DNA of 5,121 bases from positions 1 to 5,121 of the forward strand of contig CALLYN010000275.1 of assembly GCA_937858455.1 (NCBI GenBank), in the 5' to 3' direction. Made by a program: the position numbers and the translations under genes. The notes beneath the pieces are model-generated. The model was not told where the DNA came from. It ran no database searches and worked only from the letters and a program-made list of their open reading frames with translations. This DNA is from an uncultured Kouleothrix sp. GTDB lineage: Bacteria; Chloroflexota; Chloroflexia; Chloroflexales; Roseiflexaceae. This document shows, in pieces, positions 1 through 5,103 of this stretch (position 1 is the first letter of the stretch; the number at the start of each line of letters is the position of its first letter).

Positions 1-805
1 CCAGCCCGGTCGAGGTGAGCGGCTCGATCAGCGTTGCGATGGTGGCGACGGTGGCAGTGATATGGCGGATGCCGGCCAGGAACAGTACGTAGGCCAGCGC
101 GGTTGGCACCAGGCCGAGGTGCAGCAGCAGCGCCCAGCCGGCCAGGGGATAGTGGATGGCCAGGCCGGTGGCGAGCGCGAACGGCAGCAGCAGCAGGGTG
201 CCAGCGGCGAAGCCAATGCTGATTGGCTGGAGCGGGTGGTAGCGCCCGGCGAGCGTGCGGCTACATAGGGTAATCGCGCTGTAGCCGAGCGCCGAGCACA
301 GCGCCAGCAGCACGCCGATAGCCTGCCCGCTGGTCCCGTGCTCGGGCCTGACCCACACCAGCATCACCGTGCCTGTCAGCGCCGCGCCAAGCGCCAGCAG
401 CGTCGGCCGGCCAAGGCGCTCGCGCAGCAGCAGCGCCGAGAACAGCGCCACCATCACCGGGGCAGTGCAGAGCGTGATCAGCACGGCGATTGCCACGCCG
501 ACGCGCGCAATCGCGGCAAAGTAGCACACCTGGTACAGCGCCATCGCCACGCCCATCAGCATCATGAACGCCAGGTCGCGCCGGGGGATGCGCAGCATGC
601 GCGCGCCCAGCACCCGCCAGCAGGCCGCGAAGAGCACCGGGGTGGAGATCAGCAGCCGGAAGAAGCCGATCGACAGCGCGTTGGTGTCGGCGAGCTGGTA
701 GAGCGACTTGGTGGCGACGCCGACGGTGCCCCACATCACCGCGGCGAGGAGTATCATCAGCAGGCCGCGCCGGCTATCGGCGCGCGCTTCGGTGTTCGAG
801 CTCAT
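1..805 (-). CDS. EamA/DMT-family transporter, C-terminus beyond window edge
   Basis: This reading frame is open from an ATG at 805 down to the left edge, giving 268 residues without a stop; the last one or two helices are missing. It is an integral inner-membrane protein of the drug/metabolite transporter superfamily, built as two EamA repeats of about five helices each. Repeat 1 spans roughly residues 14-150, with MWGTVGVATK at 24-33, FFRLL at 48-52 and a stretch ending in LLLRERL at 125-131. Repeat 2 starts near residue 161 and includes VPTALAYVLF at 233-242 and the conserved Glu-Pro at 261-262. Family members are usually 280-310 residues. AAAGGAT at 813-819 lies 7-8 bases before the ATG and supports this start. 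Such proteins export or import small metabolites such as amino acids; the substrate cannot be read from sequence. The upstream leader (806-1240) may control it. Confidence 0.9.
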   Translation of the reverse strand, partial: MSSNTEARADSRRGLLMILLAAVMWGTVGVATKSLYQLADTNALSIGFFRLLISTPVLFAACWRVLGARMLRIPRRDLAFMMLMGVAMALYQVCYFAAIARVGVAIAVLITLCTAPVMVALFSALLLRERLGRPTLLALGAALTGTVMLVWVRPEHGTSGQAIGVLLALCSALGYSAITLCSRTLAGRYHPLQPISIGFAAGTLLLLPFALATGLAIHYPLAGWALLLHLGLVPTALAYVLFLAGIRHITATVATIATLIEPLTSTGL

Positions 806-859
806 GGTTTCGATCCTTTGCCTCAGTAGAACGAATACGTTTCTGGCAGGTTCTTATTT

Positions 860-901
860 AGCGTGCGGTTGTTCCGCGCGGAGCGCGGAACAACCGCACG
901 C
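860..901. repeat. 19-bp perfect palindrome with 3-base loop (copy 1 of a palindrome pair)
   Basis: Positions 861-879 and 883-901 are perfect reverse complements around the loop GGA. The arm starts GCGTGCGGTTG. On RNA from either strand it would form a very stable hairpin. No T-run follows on either strand, so it does not look like a classical intrinsic terminator. It lies 55 bases upstream of the transporter ATG. Its core, CGCGCGGAGCGCGGAA at 875-890, recurs with one change at 1008-1023, so this is probably a dispersed REP-like sequence rather than a one-off structure. Confidence 0.8.
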
Positions 902-993
902 AGAAGCATGCTGCCGCAGGCTCAATCTCGCGGCTTCAGGGCGCGGAATAATGCAAGCGCGTAAGTCCTACGCTCTGTTAGACGGCTCGGAGC

Positions 994-1030
994 AGCGTGC
1001 GTTTTCTCGCGCGTAGCGCGGAAGGGCGCA
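994..1030. repeat. Degenerate second copy of the palindrome, still foldable as RNA
   Basis: CGCGCGTAGCGCGGAA at 1008-1023 matches 875-890 in 15 of 16 positions, and both copies are preceded by AGCGTGCG (860-867 and 994-1001). Positions 998-1012 can pair with 1016-1030 over 14 of 15 positions if G-U pairs are allowed on plus-strand RNA. The stem has kept pairing potential although its sequence differs from copy 1. The function is unknown; a REP/MITE-like repeat is the simplest reading. Confidence 0.6.
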
Positions 1031-1104
1031 CATGCACGGTGCAACCGCGTCTGTTCCAGGCTCATCTGGCGATCGTGAGGGGCAGGATCGAGGCAACACA
1101 AAGC

Positions 1105-1121
1105 CGGGCCCTAGCGGCCCG
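1105..1121 (-). terminator. Possible weak intrinsic terminator or attenuator hairpin
   Basis: CGGGCC at 1105-1110 and GGCCCG at 1116-1121 form a 6-bp all-GC stem with a 5-base loop. Read on the minus strand, the stem is followed by GCTTTGTGTT, a broken T-rich stretch. This is short and has a poor T-run, so termination would be inefficient at best. It lies between the small leader ORF (1146-1199) and the transporter start at 805. Positions 1111-1117 can instead pair with 1143-1149, which would prevent this hairpin from forming. Confidence 0.3.
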
Positions 1122-1138
1122 TTCGAGGGAATGCCGAC

Positions 1139-1162
1139 CCGCCCGCTAGTGGCTGCGGGCGG
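1139..1162 (-). other. Hairpin overlapping the leader ORF stop codon
   Basis: CCGCCCGC (1139-1146) and GCGGGCGG (1155-1162) are perfect 8-bp complements around an 8-base loop. On minus-strand RNA the stem covers the last codons of the small ORF 1146-1199 and its TAG stop (1148-1146). It cannot coexist with the alternative pairing 1143-1149 with 1111-1117. A regulatory role is inference. Confidence 0.5.
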
Positions 1163-1199
1163 CTGGTGGGGGCAGAATACTGAAGCGTGTGCGTGGCAT
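1146..1199 (-). CDS. Possible 17-residue leader peptide with a Pro-Pro-Pro motif
   Basis: The ORF reads MPRTRFSILPPPAARSH and ends at TAG (1148-1146). A TAGGAA Shine-Dalgarno-like site (AGGA at 1206-1209) lies 6 bases before the ATG. An extended -10 sequence at 1230-1238 would start RNA near 1223, about 23 bases upstream of the ATG. The peptide is too short to have a recognisable family. Three consecutive prolines at residues 10-12 are known to slow ribosomes in bacteria, which is relieved by EF-P. The stop codon lies inside a hairpin, and a weak terminator-like hairpin follows. The arrangement resembles a leader peptide controlling the downstream transporter, but an ORF of this length can easily occur by chance. 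Confidence 0.35.
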   Translation of the reverse strand: MPRTRFSILPPPAARSH

Positions 1200-1229
1200 G
1201 GTTGTTCCTATCATTGTTTCGTGCGGCGT

Positions 1230-1258
1230 ATCATACCACATGTTCGCGCGCCGGCTGC
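1230..1258 (-). promoter_or_regulatory. Possible extended -10 promoter reading toward the transporter
   Basis: On the minus strand TGG followed by TATGAT (1238-1230) matches an extended -10 element (TGn plus TATAAT-like). No good -35 is present: the hexamer at 17-base spacing is GCAGCC (1258-1253), which is compatible with extended -10 promoters that need little -35 contact. The same TGGTATGAT occurs on the plus strand at 5104-5112, and a TGGTATACT at 4853-4845 precedes the PHP gene. The predicted RNA start is near 1223, giving a leader of about 420 bases before the transporter ATG. Confidence 0.4.
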
Positions 1259-1274
1259 AGCCGGCGCGCGGACA
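1241..1274. repeat. Long palindrome with a 26-bp perfect core
   Basis: Positions 1245-1257 and 1258-1270 are exact reverse complements with no loop, centred on CTGCAG. Extending to 1241-1274 adds three more pairs after one T/G position. It lies 18 bases beyond the stop codon of the small membrane protein gene (1293-1697) and could end that transcript as a hairpin, but no T-run follows. It overlaps the upstream part of the possible promoter at 1230-1258, so it could also be a protein-binding or cruciform-forming site. Confidence 0.7.
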
Positions 1275-1292
1275 GCAGGGCTCGTGCAACGT

Positions 1293-1697
1293 CTAGGCAG
1301 CCCTGTCGAACAGCAGCGCAGCGGCGATTGGCGGCACGATCGCCAGCGCGGCCTGCATCAGCGCGGGGCTGGCGTTAAGACGCAATGGCTCGGCCAGGAG
1401 CAGCACCAGCGCCGCGCCGGCGACGCTGCCAGCCAGGCAGCGCCAGTAGGCGCCGCGCCCGCGCAGGCGCCGGCCTGCAGCAAACACGCCGAGCGAGGCG
1501 CCGAGCACATAGCCAGCCATCCCGCCCACCACGGCGCCTACCAGGTCGCCCCAGCCGCCATTGGTGCCGGCGAAGAGCCTGGCCGCCAGCAGCCCGGCCA
1601 GCGCGCCAAACGCCAGGCCGGCGACGCAGCCCGCCAGCGCTTCGATGAGCACGCGCACGGCGGGAGCCAGCTTCGAACTTTTGGTTTGGGTTGTCAT
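1293..1697 (-). CDS. Small glycine-rich membrane protein of unknown function
   Basis: The gene encodes 134 residues from the ATG at 1697 to TAG. I do not recognise a family. After a short polar N-terminus with Lys and Thr (1-10), four hydrophobic segments can be seen near residues 14-43, 51-75, 85-103 and 110-130. They are full of small residues in GxxxG spacing (for example GALAG, VVGGMAG, LGASLG), the pattern of tightly packed glycine-zipper helices. A basic loop, RRLRGR, at 76-81 would favour a cytoplasmic position after helix 2. GAG lies about 5 bases before the ATG, a weak ribosome site. The strong GC3 bias and the hydrophobic pattern support coding on this strand rather than the overlapping plus-strand frame. 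The gene stands alone, flanked by repeats on both sides; likely location is the inner membrane. Confidence 0.7.
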   Translation of the reverse strand: MTTQTKSSKLAPAVRVLIEALAGCVAGLAFGALAGLLAARLFAGTNGGWGDLVGAVVGGMAGYVLGASLGVFAAGRRLRGRGAYWRCLAGSVAGAALVLLLAEPLRLNASPALMQAALAIVPPIAAALLFDRAA

Positions 1698-1751
1698 ATG
1701 ATCTCAATTCTAACTTCTTGTCGCTCAATCGACATACGTGGTCGTCGTTTT

Positions 1752-2003
1752 TGCCTTCGTGCAGGCTATCACACATTCGAACCGGGGTTGACGAAAGACC
1801 GAAGACAAAAGACGGCGCTGATGCGTCTTCGGTCTTTCTCCTTCATCCTGAAACTCGGCTCGAACCTGCGGTAGCCTGTACTGAGTACATTCGAACCGGG
1901 GTTGATGAAAGACCGAAGACAAAAGACGGCGCTGATGCGTCTTCGGTCTTTCGTCCTTCATTCTGAAACTCGGCTCGAACCTGCGGTAGCCTGTACTGAG
2001 TAC
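1752..2003. repeat. Two tandem copies of a 114/115-bp palindromic element
   Basis: Copy A starts at 1773 and copy B at 1887, and B ends near 2003 (periods 114 and 115). The copies are nearly identical; visible differences include C/T at 1792/1906, an extra G in B near 1953, and C/T in TTCATCCTG versus TTCATTCTG. Each copy contains a perfect 14-bp inverted repeat, GAAAGACCGAAGAC with GTCTTCGGTCTTTC (1793-1806/1825-1838 and 1907-1920/1939-1952), around an 18-base loop. Outer arms pair less perfectly (TTCGAACCGGGG near 1776 against CTCGGCTCGAAC near 1854). The flank CAGGCTATC (1762-1770) mirrors GGTAGCCTG (1870-1878), so the inverted repeat reaches to about 1760. GTACTGAGTAC closes both copies (1878-1888, 1993-2003). 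It resembles a MITE-like or REP-like element; no transposase is present. Confidence 0.9.
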
Positions 2004-2173
2004 ATTGTCATGCTGAACGAAGCTCCGCCCGCTCCATATGGATCAGACGCGCCTGTGCGCCGGGCGGTTCCGGAATCGCGGCACAGAAGCTGCATTGCGT
2101 CGCTTAGTAGCAAGCTCGCACGCGCCTTCCCATATGAAGTCCAGCGCGGGCGAGCGCAACCGAAAGGGGCGTT
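2004..2173. other. Intergenic stretch before the DUF6232 gene
   Basis: GTCATGCTGAACGAAG at 2007-2022 immediately follows the tandem element and resembles a short dispersed repeat often seen in Chloroflexota intergenic DNA (from memory, not verified here). CCGCCCG (2025-2031) and CGGGCGG (2061-2067) could pair across 29 bases. TATGAA at 2133-2138 is a possible weak -10 for the downstream gene, without a convincing -35. Nothing else is visible. Confidence 0.4.
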
Positions 2174-2587
2174 ATGGAAGCAACAAACGAAACAGTGCTC
2201 TATCGCGGCGGCGAGGCCACCGTCACGAACCGGCGAGTAACGATCGGCGGCCGCGAGTACCCGCTGGGCAGCATGCGCGCGGTGTCGGTGCTGCGCCCGG
2301 TGCTGCGCCGCTCGTATGGCGTGGTGGCGCTGGCGGTCGGCGTGCTGCTGACGGTCGTCGGCTATATTGTGTGGAATGGCGTGCTGCTCTCGCCGATGGT
2401 TGGCGGGATCGCGCTGATCATCGCCGGGCTGGTGATCCTCGTCGCCGCCCGCGAGCGCTACACCGTGCGCCTGCACGAGCAGAGCGGCGCGGTGCTGGCG
2501 CTCGAGCTGCCCGACGACGAGCAGATGCGCCGGGTTGCCGACGCGATCAGCTCGGCGCTGAGCCAGGAAGCCGCGCCTGCTCGCTAG
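2174..2587 (+). CDS. DUF6232-type small membrane protein
   Basis: The gene encodes 137 residues from the ATG at 2174 to TAG. AAAGGGG at 2163-2169 lies 4 bases before the ATG and fixes the start. Residues 1-45 form a strand-rich cytoplasmic segment with the pattern YRGG..TVTNRRVTIGGREYPL, which is typical of DUF6232 proteins (family call from recognition, not from a search). Two hydrophobic helices follow near residues 48-68 and 72-92, then a soluble C-terminal tail (RERYTVRLHEQSG onward) ending in a probable helix at 115-129. The split N- and C-terminal segments could form one PH-like fold interrupted by the membrane hairpin; that is inference. The family has no established function. The gene converges on the M20 peptidase gene with 11 bp between stop codons and has no recognisable operon partner in the window. 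Confidence 0.8.
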   Translation: MEATNETVLYRGGEATVTNRRVTIGGREYPLGSMRAVSVLRPVLRRSYGVVALAVGVLLTVVGYIVWNGVLLSPMVGGIALIIAGLVILVAARERYTVRLHEQSGAVLALELPDDEQMRRVADAISSALSQEAAPAR

Positions 2588-2598
2588 CACCCTGCCGC

Positions 2599-3684
2599 TC
2601 AGATAGCGTCGGCGAAGCGGGCGAGCACGCCGTACAGCTGCACCAGGCTGTCGATCGACACCCACTCGTCGTCGGAGTGCAGCCCGGCGCCGACCGGGCC
2701 GAAGCACACCGCCGGAATGCGCTTCTCGCTGTAGAAGCGCGCGTCGGAGGCGAAGTGCTCGCGGTACATCCGCGCGGGCTCGCCGCACTCGGCCGCGACG
2801 CACTCGGCCAGGCGGCGCACCAGCGGATGCTCGGGGCTGGTGTCGAGCGGCGACCCGCAGCGGGTCATGGTCACCTTGCCGTCGAAGCACTGCTGAATGC
2901 CGGCGACGATCTGGTCGGGCCGATCCTCGGGCACGTGGCGCACGTCGAACGTCAGCCGCACATCTTCGGGCAGGCGGTTCTTGGCGGTGCCGCCCTGCAC
3001 GATCGTCGGCACCACAGTGGTAAGCCAGGCCGGCTCGTCGGGGATGGGGAAGCGCTGCTCGAGCGCCACCAGGCCATCGCGCAGCGCGGCGATCGCGTTC
3101 ACGCCGTCCCACGGGCGCGAGCCGTGCGCCGGCTTGCCGGGCAGGCTGGCCTCGATCCACAGCACGCCCTTCTGGGCGTAGCAGATCTGCATATCGGTGG
3201 GCTCGGCGGCGAGGAAGAACTCGCAGCCCCAGCCCTGCTCGGCCAGGTAGCCAGTGCCATTCTCGCCGCCGATCTCCTCGTCGCTCACGAACATAAAGCC
3301 GACATCGGGCGGCGCCGCGCGCGTCGCCAGGTCGCGCAGCAGGCGCAGCAGCACCGCGCCCGAGCCCTTCATGTCCTGGCTGGCGCGGCCGTAGATCCGT
3401 CCGTCGCGCACGGCCGGGCTGAACTGCTCGGCGCGCGCCGGCACCACATCGAGGTGCGCGTTCAGCATCAGCGCGGGGGCGCGCGTGTCGCGCAGGGTGA
3501 CGATCAGGCTGGGCTTGCCGGCGCGCTCGGCGCGGTGCACGAACACGCCTGGCGTGGCGCGGGCGTAGCGCTCGGCGTAGTCGATCACCGCCGCCAGCTG
3601 GTCGGGCCGGTCGTCGGTCGAGGGGATGGCGATCAGCTCGCACGCCAGCCGCACCAGATCATCGCGCAATGATGTATAGCTCAC
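2599..3684 (-). CDS. M20-family zinc metallopeptidase/deacylase (ArgE/DapE-like)
   Basis: The gene encodes 361 residues from a GTG at 3684; AAAGGAAG at 3693-3700 lies 8 bases upstream. M20 enzymes hydrolyse amide bonds in N-acylated amino acids or short peptides using two zinc ions. All expected ligands are present: H77 and D79 in NAHLDVVP, bridging D104 in YGRASQDMKG, catalytic E136 and metal ligand E137 in SDEEIGG, E161 in AAEPTD, and H336 in GAGLHSDDE. A glutamate rather than aspartate at position 161 agrees with DapE/ArgE-type members. Residues about 175-285 are the lid/dimerisation domain, with H187 in KPAHGSRPWDG and FDVRH at 246-250. The length fits the family. There is no signal peptide, so it is cytoplasmic. 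The substrate cannot be assigned. It follows the PHP gene on the same strand by 72 bp and is probably co-transcribed with it. Confidence 0.92.
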   Translation of the reverse strand: MSYTSLRDDLVRLACELIAIPSTDDRPDQLAAVIDYAERYARATPGVFVHRAERAGKPSLIVTLRDTRAPALMLNAHLDVVPARAEQFSPAVRDGRIYGRASQDMKGSGAVLLRLLRDLATRAAPPDVGFMFVSDEEIGGENGTGYLAEQGWGCEFFLAAEPTDMQICYAQKGVLWIEASLPGKPAHGSRPWDGVNAIAALRDGLVALEQRFPIPDEPAWLTTVVPTIVQGGTAKNRLPEDVRLTFDVRHVPEDRPDQIVAGIQQCFDGKVTMTRCGSPLDTSPEHPLVRRLAECVAAECGEPARMYREHFASDARFYSEKRIPAVCFGPVGAGLHSDDEWVSIDSLVQLYGVLARFADAI

Positions 3685-3756
3685 GGTTCACGCTTCCTTT
3701 GCTATTTCCAGTCGATCGGCCGGCTCGCAGGCGAGCGAGGGCGCAAGCTGCGCGCA
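3685..3756 (-). other. Short gap between PHP and M20 genes with two small hairpins
   Basis: GCTCGC/GCGAGC at 3723-3736 and GCGCA/TGCGC at 3741-3753 can each fold into a short stem. Neither is followed by a T-run on the minus strand, so they do not look like terminators. No promoter is evident. Read-through from the PHP gene into the M20 gene is therefore the simplest reading. Confidence 0.35.
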
Positions 3757-4797
3757 CTACGGCTCGACATACATTGGATTGCTAAACAGCCAGGGCTTGC
3801 CGTGGCGGTAGCCCTCGAGCCGGTAGACGCCAGGCTCGCGCACCTGGTAGTGAAATGGGCGGCTGCTGCGAGCGGCGAGCCGCCCGTTGCCGATCAGTCG
3901 CAGCTCGGTGCCGCTGCCCGCGTCGGCGGCAATGGCGAGCCCGCCCGCGCCGAGGCGCGGCGTGTCGCCAATTTCGTAGCGCTCGTCGCCGCGCCGCGCG
4001 TAGAAGCCGAGCTGCGGGCAGGCGCCGCTGCGGCGGTTGAGGAAGTACGAGCGGCCAGCGGCCAGCGCGCCATACACCTGGTCGATCGCGGCGCGCGCGT
4101 CGGCGGCGAGCGGCTCGGAGAGCAGCAGATAGTTCGTGAGCGTGCCGAACGTCCACTGGTAGGGAAACACCTCGATCTCGCCCCAGGGCGCGCGGCGCTT
4201 GATCGCGTGCACATCGACGCCGCCGACGCCGAAGGTGCGCTTGCCGGCGATATTCAGCCGATCCCACCAAGCCAGCGTCTCGCGGGTCGGGCCGCCCATG
4301 CCGAGCTGCGGCAGGAAGTACAGCAGCTCCTTGTTGCGCCGGGTGAGGTGCTCGCCCCAATCGCTCAGGTGGTTCCACAGCTCGATCCCCACCGGGCGGC
4401 CGGTGCGCTCGCGCGGCCCATCGACGCTCCAGTCGTCCCAGCGGTAGATATCCTTGAAATCGTTTTTGACGCGCTCGTCGGGGTGGGCAATGATACCGAA
4501 GCCACCGCGGGCGTACACCGCGTCGACGAAATCCTGGGGCGCGAGCGTATTATCGATCACCTCGTCGACGTTGAGCGCCAGGAAGTGGTTGCGGTCGGGG
4601 GTGATCTCGTGGTCGACGATCACCAGCACGCCGTCGACCCAGCCCTCGGAGGGTTGGCCGGCGAGGGTGTCGTGGTCGGTGACGATGATCCAGCGCAGGC
4701 CGGCGGCGCGCGCGGCGCGGGCGAGGTCTTCGACCGTGCCCGAGCCGTCGGAGAAGGTTGTGTGCATGTGCAGCGCGCCGGGGTAGTAGTGCGTCAC
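3757..4797 (-). CDS. PHP-domain metallohydrolase, CehA/McbA type
   Basis: The protein has 346 residues from a GTG at 4797 to TAG. AAGGAG at 4807-4812 lies 9 bases before this GTG. The frame also stays open to an ATG at 4854, but that start has no ribosome site and its first codons overlap a -10 promoter, so the GTG is preferred. PHP domains are metal-dependent phosphoesterases or hydrolases. Ligands are visible in order: H10 and H12 in ALHMHTTFSDG, D17, D41-H42-D43 in VTDHDT, E64 in VDHEIT, H105 in IIAHPDE, and D195 and H197 in GGVDVHA. Residues about 255-346 form a strand-rich C-terminal domain with PGVYRLEGYR and a final LFSNPMYV, common in CehA/McbA-type proteins. There is no signal peptide. 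CehA itself hydrolyses carbaryl; the natural substrate here is unknown. The gene probably heads a transcript with the M20 gene downstream. Confidence 0.9.
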   Translation of the reverse strand: MTHYYPGALHMHTTFSDGSGTVEDLARAARAAGLRWIIVTDHDTLAGQPSEGWVDGVLVIVDHEITPDRNHFLALNVDEVIDNTLAPQDFVDAVYARGGFGIIAHPDERVKNDFKDIYRWDDWSVDGPRERTGRPVGIELWNHLSDWGEHLTRRNKELLYFLPQLGMGGPTRETLAWWDRLNIAGKRTFGVGGVDVHAIKRRAPWGEIEVFPYQWTFGTLTNYLLLSEPLAADARAAIDQVYGALAAGRSYFLNRRSGACPQLGFYARRGDERYEIGDTPRLGAGGLAIAADAGSGTELRLIGNGRLAARSSRPFHYQVREPGVYRLEGYRHGKPWLFSNPMYVEP

Positions 4798-4844
4798 GGC
4801 GGGCGACTCCTTGGTTGCTGGTTGGCGGTTGGTAGGTGGGTGCC

Positions 4845-4873
4845 AGTATACCATAGGCTGCGCGCATGGCTGC
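4845..4873 (-). promoter_or_regulatory. Extended -10 promoter of the PHP gene
   Basis: On the minus strand TGG at 4853-4851 precedes TATACT (4850-4845), a good extended -10. The hexamer at 17-base spacing is GCAGCC (4873-4868), a poor -35. Initiation is expected near 4838, leaving a leader of about 40 bases to the AAGGAG site and the GTG at 4797. This position argues against translation from the upstream ATG at 4854. Confidence 0.55.
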
Positions 4874-5060
4874 TTTGGGGCCTGTGCAGCCCTGCTTGCC
4901 CGTAACTGCTTCGGTGGCTACGTGCCCCCGCGCCCCGCTCGCTCGAGACTGCTTCGGGGCCTGTGCGGCCCCGCGCCCCGCTCGCTCCAGACTGCTTCGG
5001 GGCCTGTGCGGCCCCGCGCCCCGCTCGCTCCAGACTGCTCCGGGGCCTGTGCGGCCTCAA
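4869..5060. repeat. Tandem array of a 43-bp hairpin-forming unit
   Basis: Units beginning ACTGC start at 4905, 4948, 4991 and 5034, exactly 43 bases apart; a shorter degenerate unit precedes at 4869-4904 and the last copy fades after 5056. The units at 4948 and 4991 are almost identical over their full length. Each carries CGGGGCC-TGTGC-GGCCCCG (for example 4955-4973 and 4998-5016), a 7-bp stem with a 5-base loop; the stem is weaker in the outer copies. The period is not a multiple of three, so the frame shifts with each unit, which argues against coding. There are no unique spacers, so it is not a CRISPR array. The array separates the PHP promoter from a possible rightward promoter near 5107. 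Confidence 0.9.
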
Positions 5061-5103
5061 AGGGTTTCACTTGACAAAAGGAGGTGGTCAGGACGCCAAC
5101 TTT

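Noticed and set aside
1033..1050. T-box-like sequence on the plus strand (ACGGTGCAACCGCG, 12 of 14 positions of the T-box consensus).
   Set aside because: The bases that pair with the tRNA acceptor end are UGCA rather than UGGN, no stem I with a specifier loop is recognisable, and no plus-strand gene follows within about 1.1 kb.
1103..1140. GTTCGAG near 1121 suggesting a tRNA T-arm.
   Set aside because: No 5-bp T-stem, no acceptor stem and no anticodon arm can be drawn around it.
1032..1874. Open plus-strand frame of 280 codons.
   Set aside because: It is rich in Gln, Arg, His and Ala, runs antisense to the hydrophobic minus-strand gene 1293-1697, and continues into the palindromic repeats; it is a by-product of high GC.
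1958..3643. Open minus-strand frame of 561 codons.
   Set aside because: It overlaps the M20 gene in another frame and is antisense to the DUF6232 gene; its translation is Arg/Ala-rich low-complexity with no motif, whereas the M20 frame has a complete active site.
2038..3672. Open plus-strand frame of 544 codons.
   Set aside because: It is out of frame with the DUF6232 gene and antisense to the M20 gene; no ribosome site and no recognisable domain.
3802..4905. Open plus-strand frame of 367 codons.
   Set aside because: It is antisense to the PHP gene, whose metal ligands are all intact; the Val/Ala/Asp-rich translation is typical of the complement of a GC-rich gene.
4905..5056. Possible CRISPR array.
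   Set aside because: The units abut directly with no unique spacers, and no cas gene is near.
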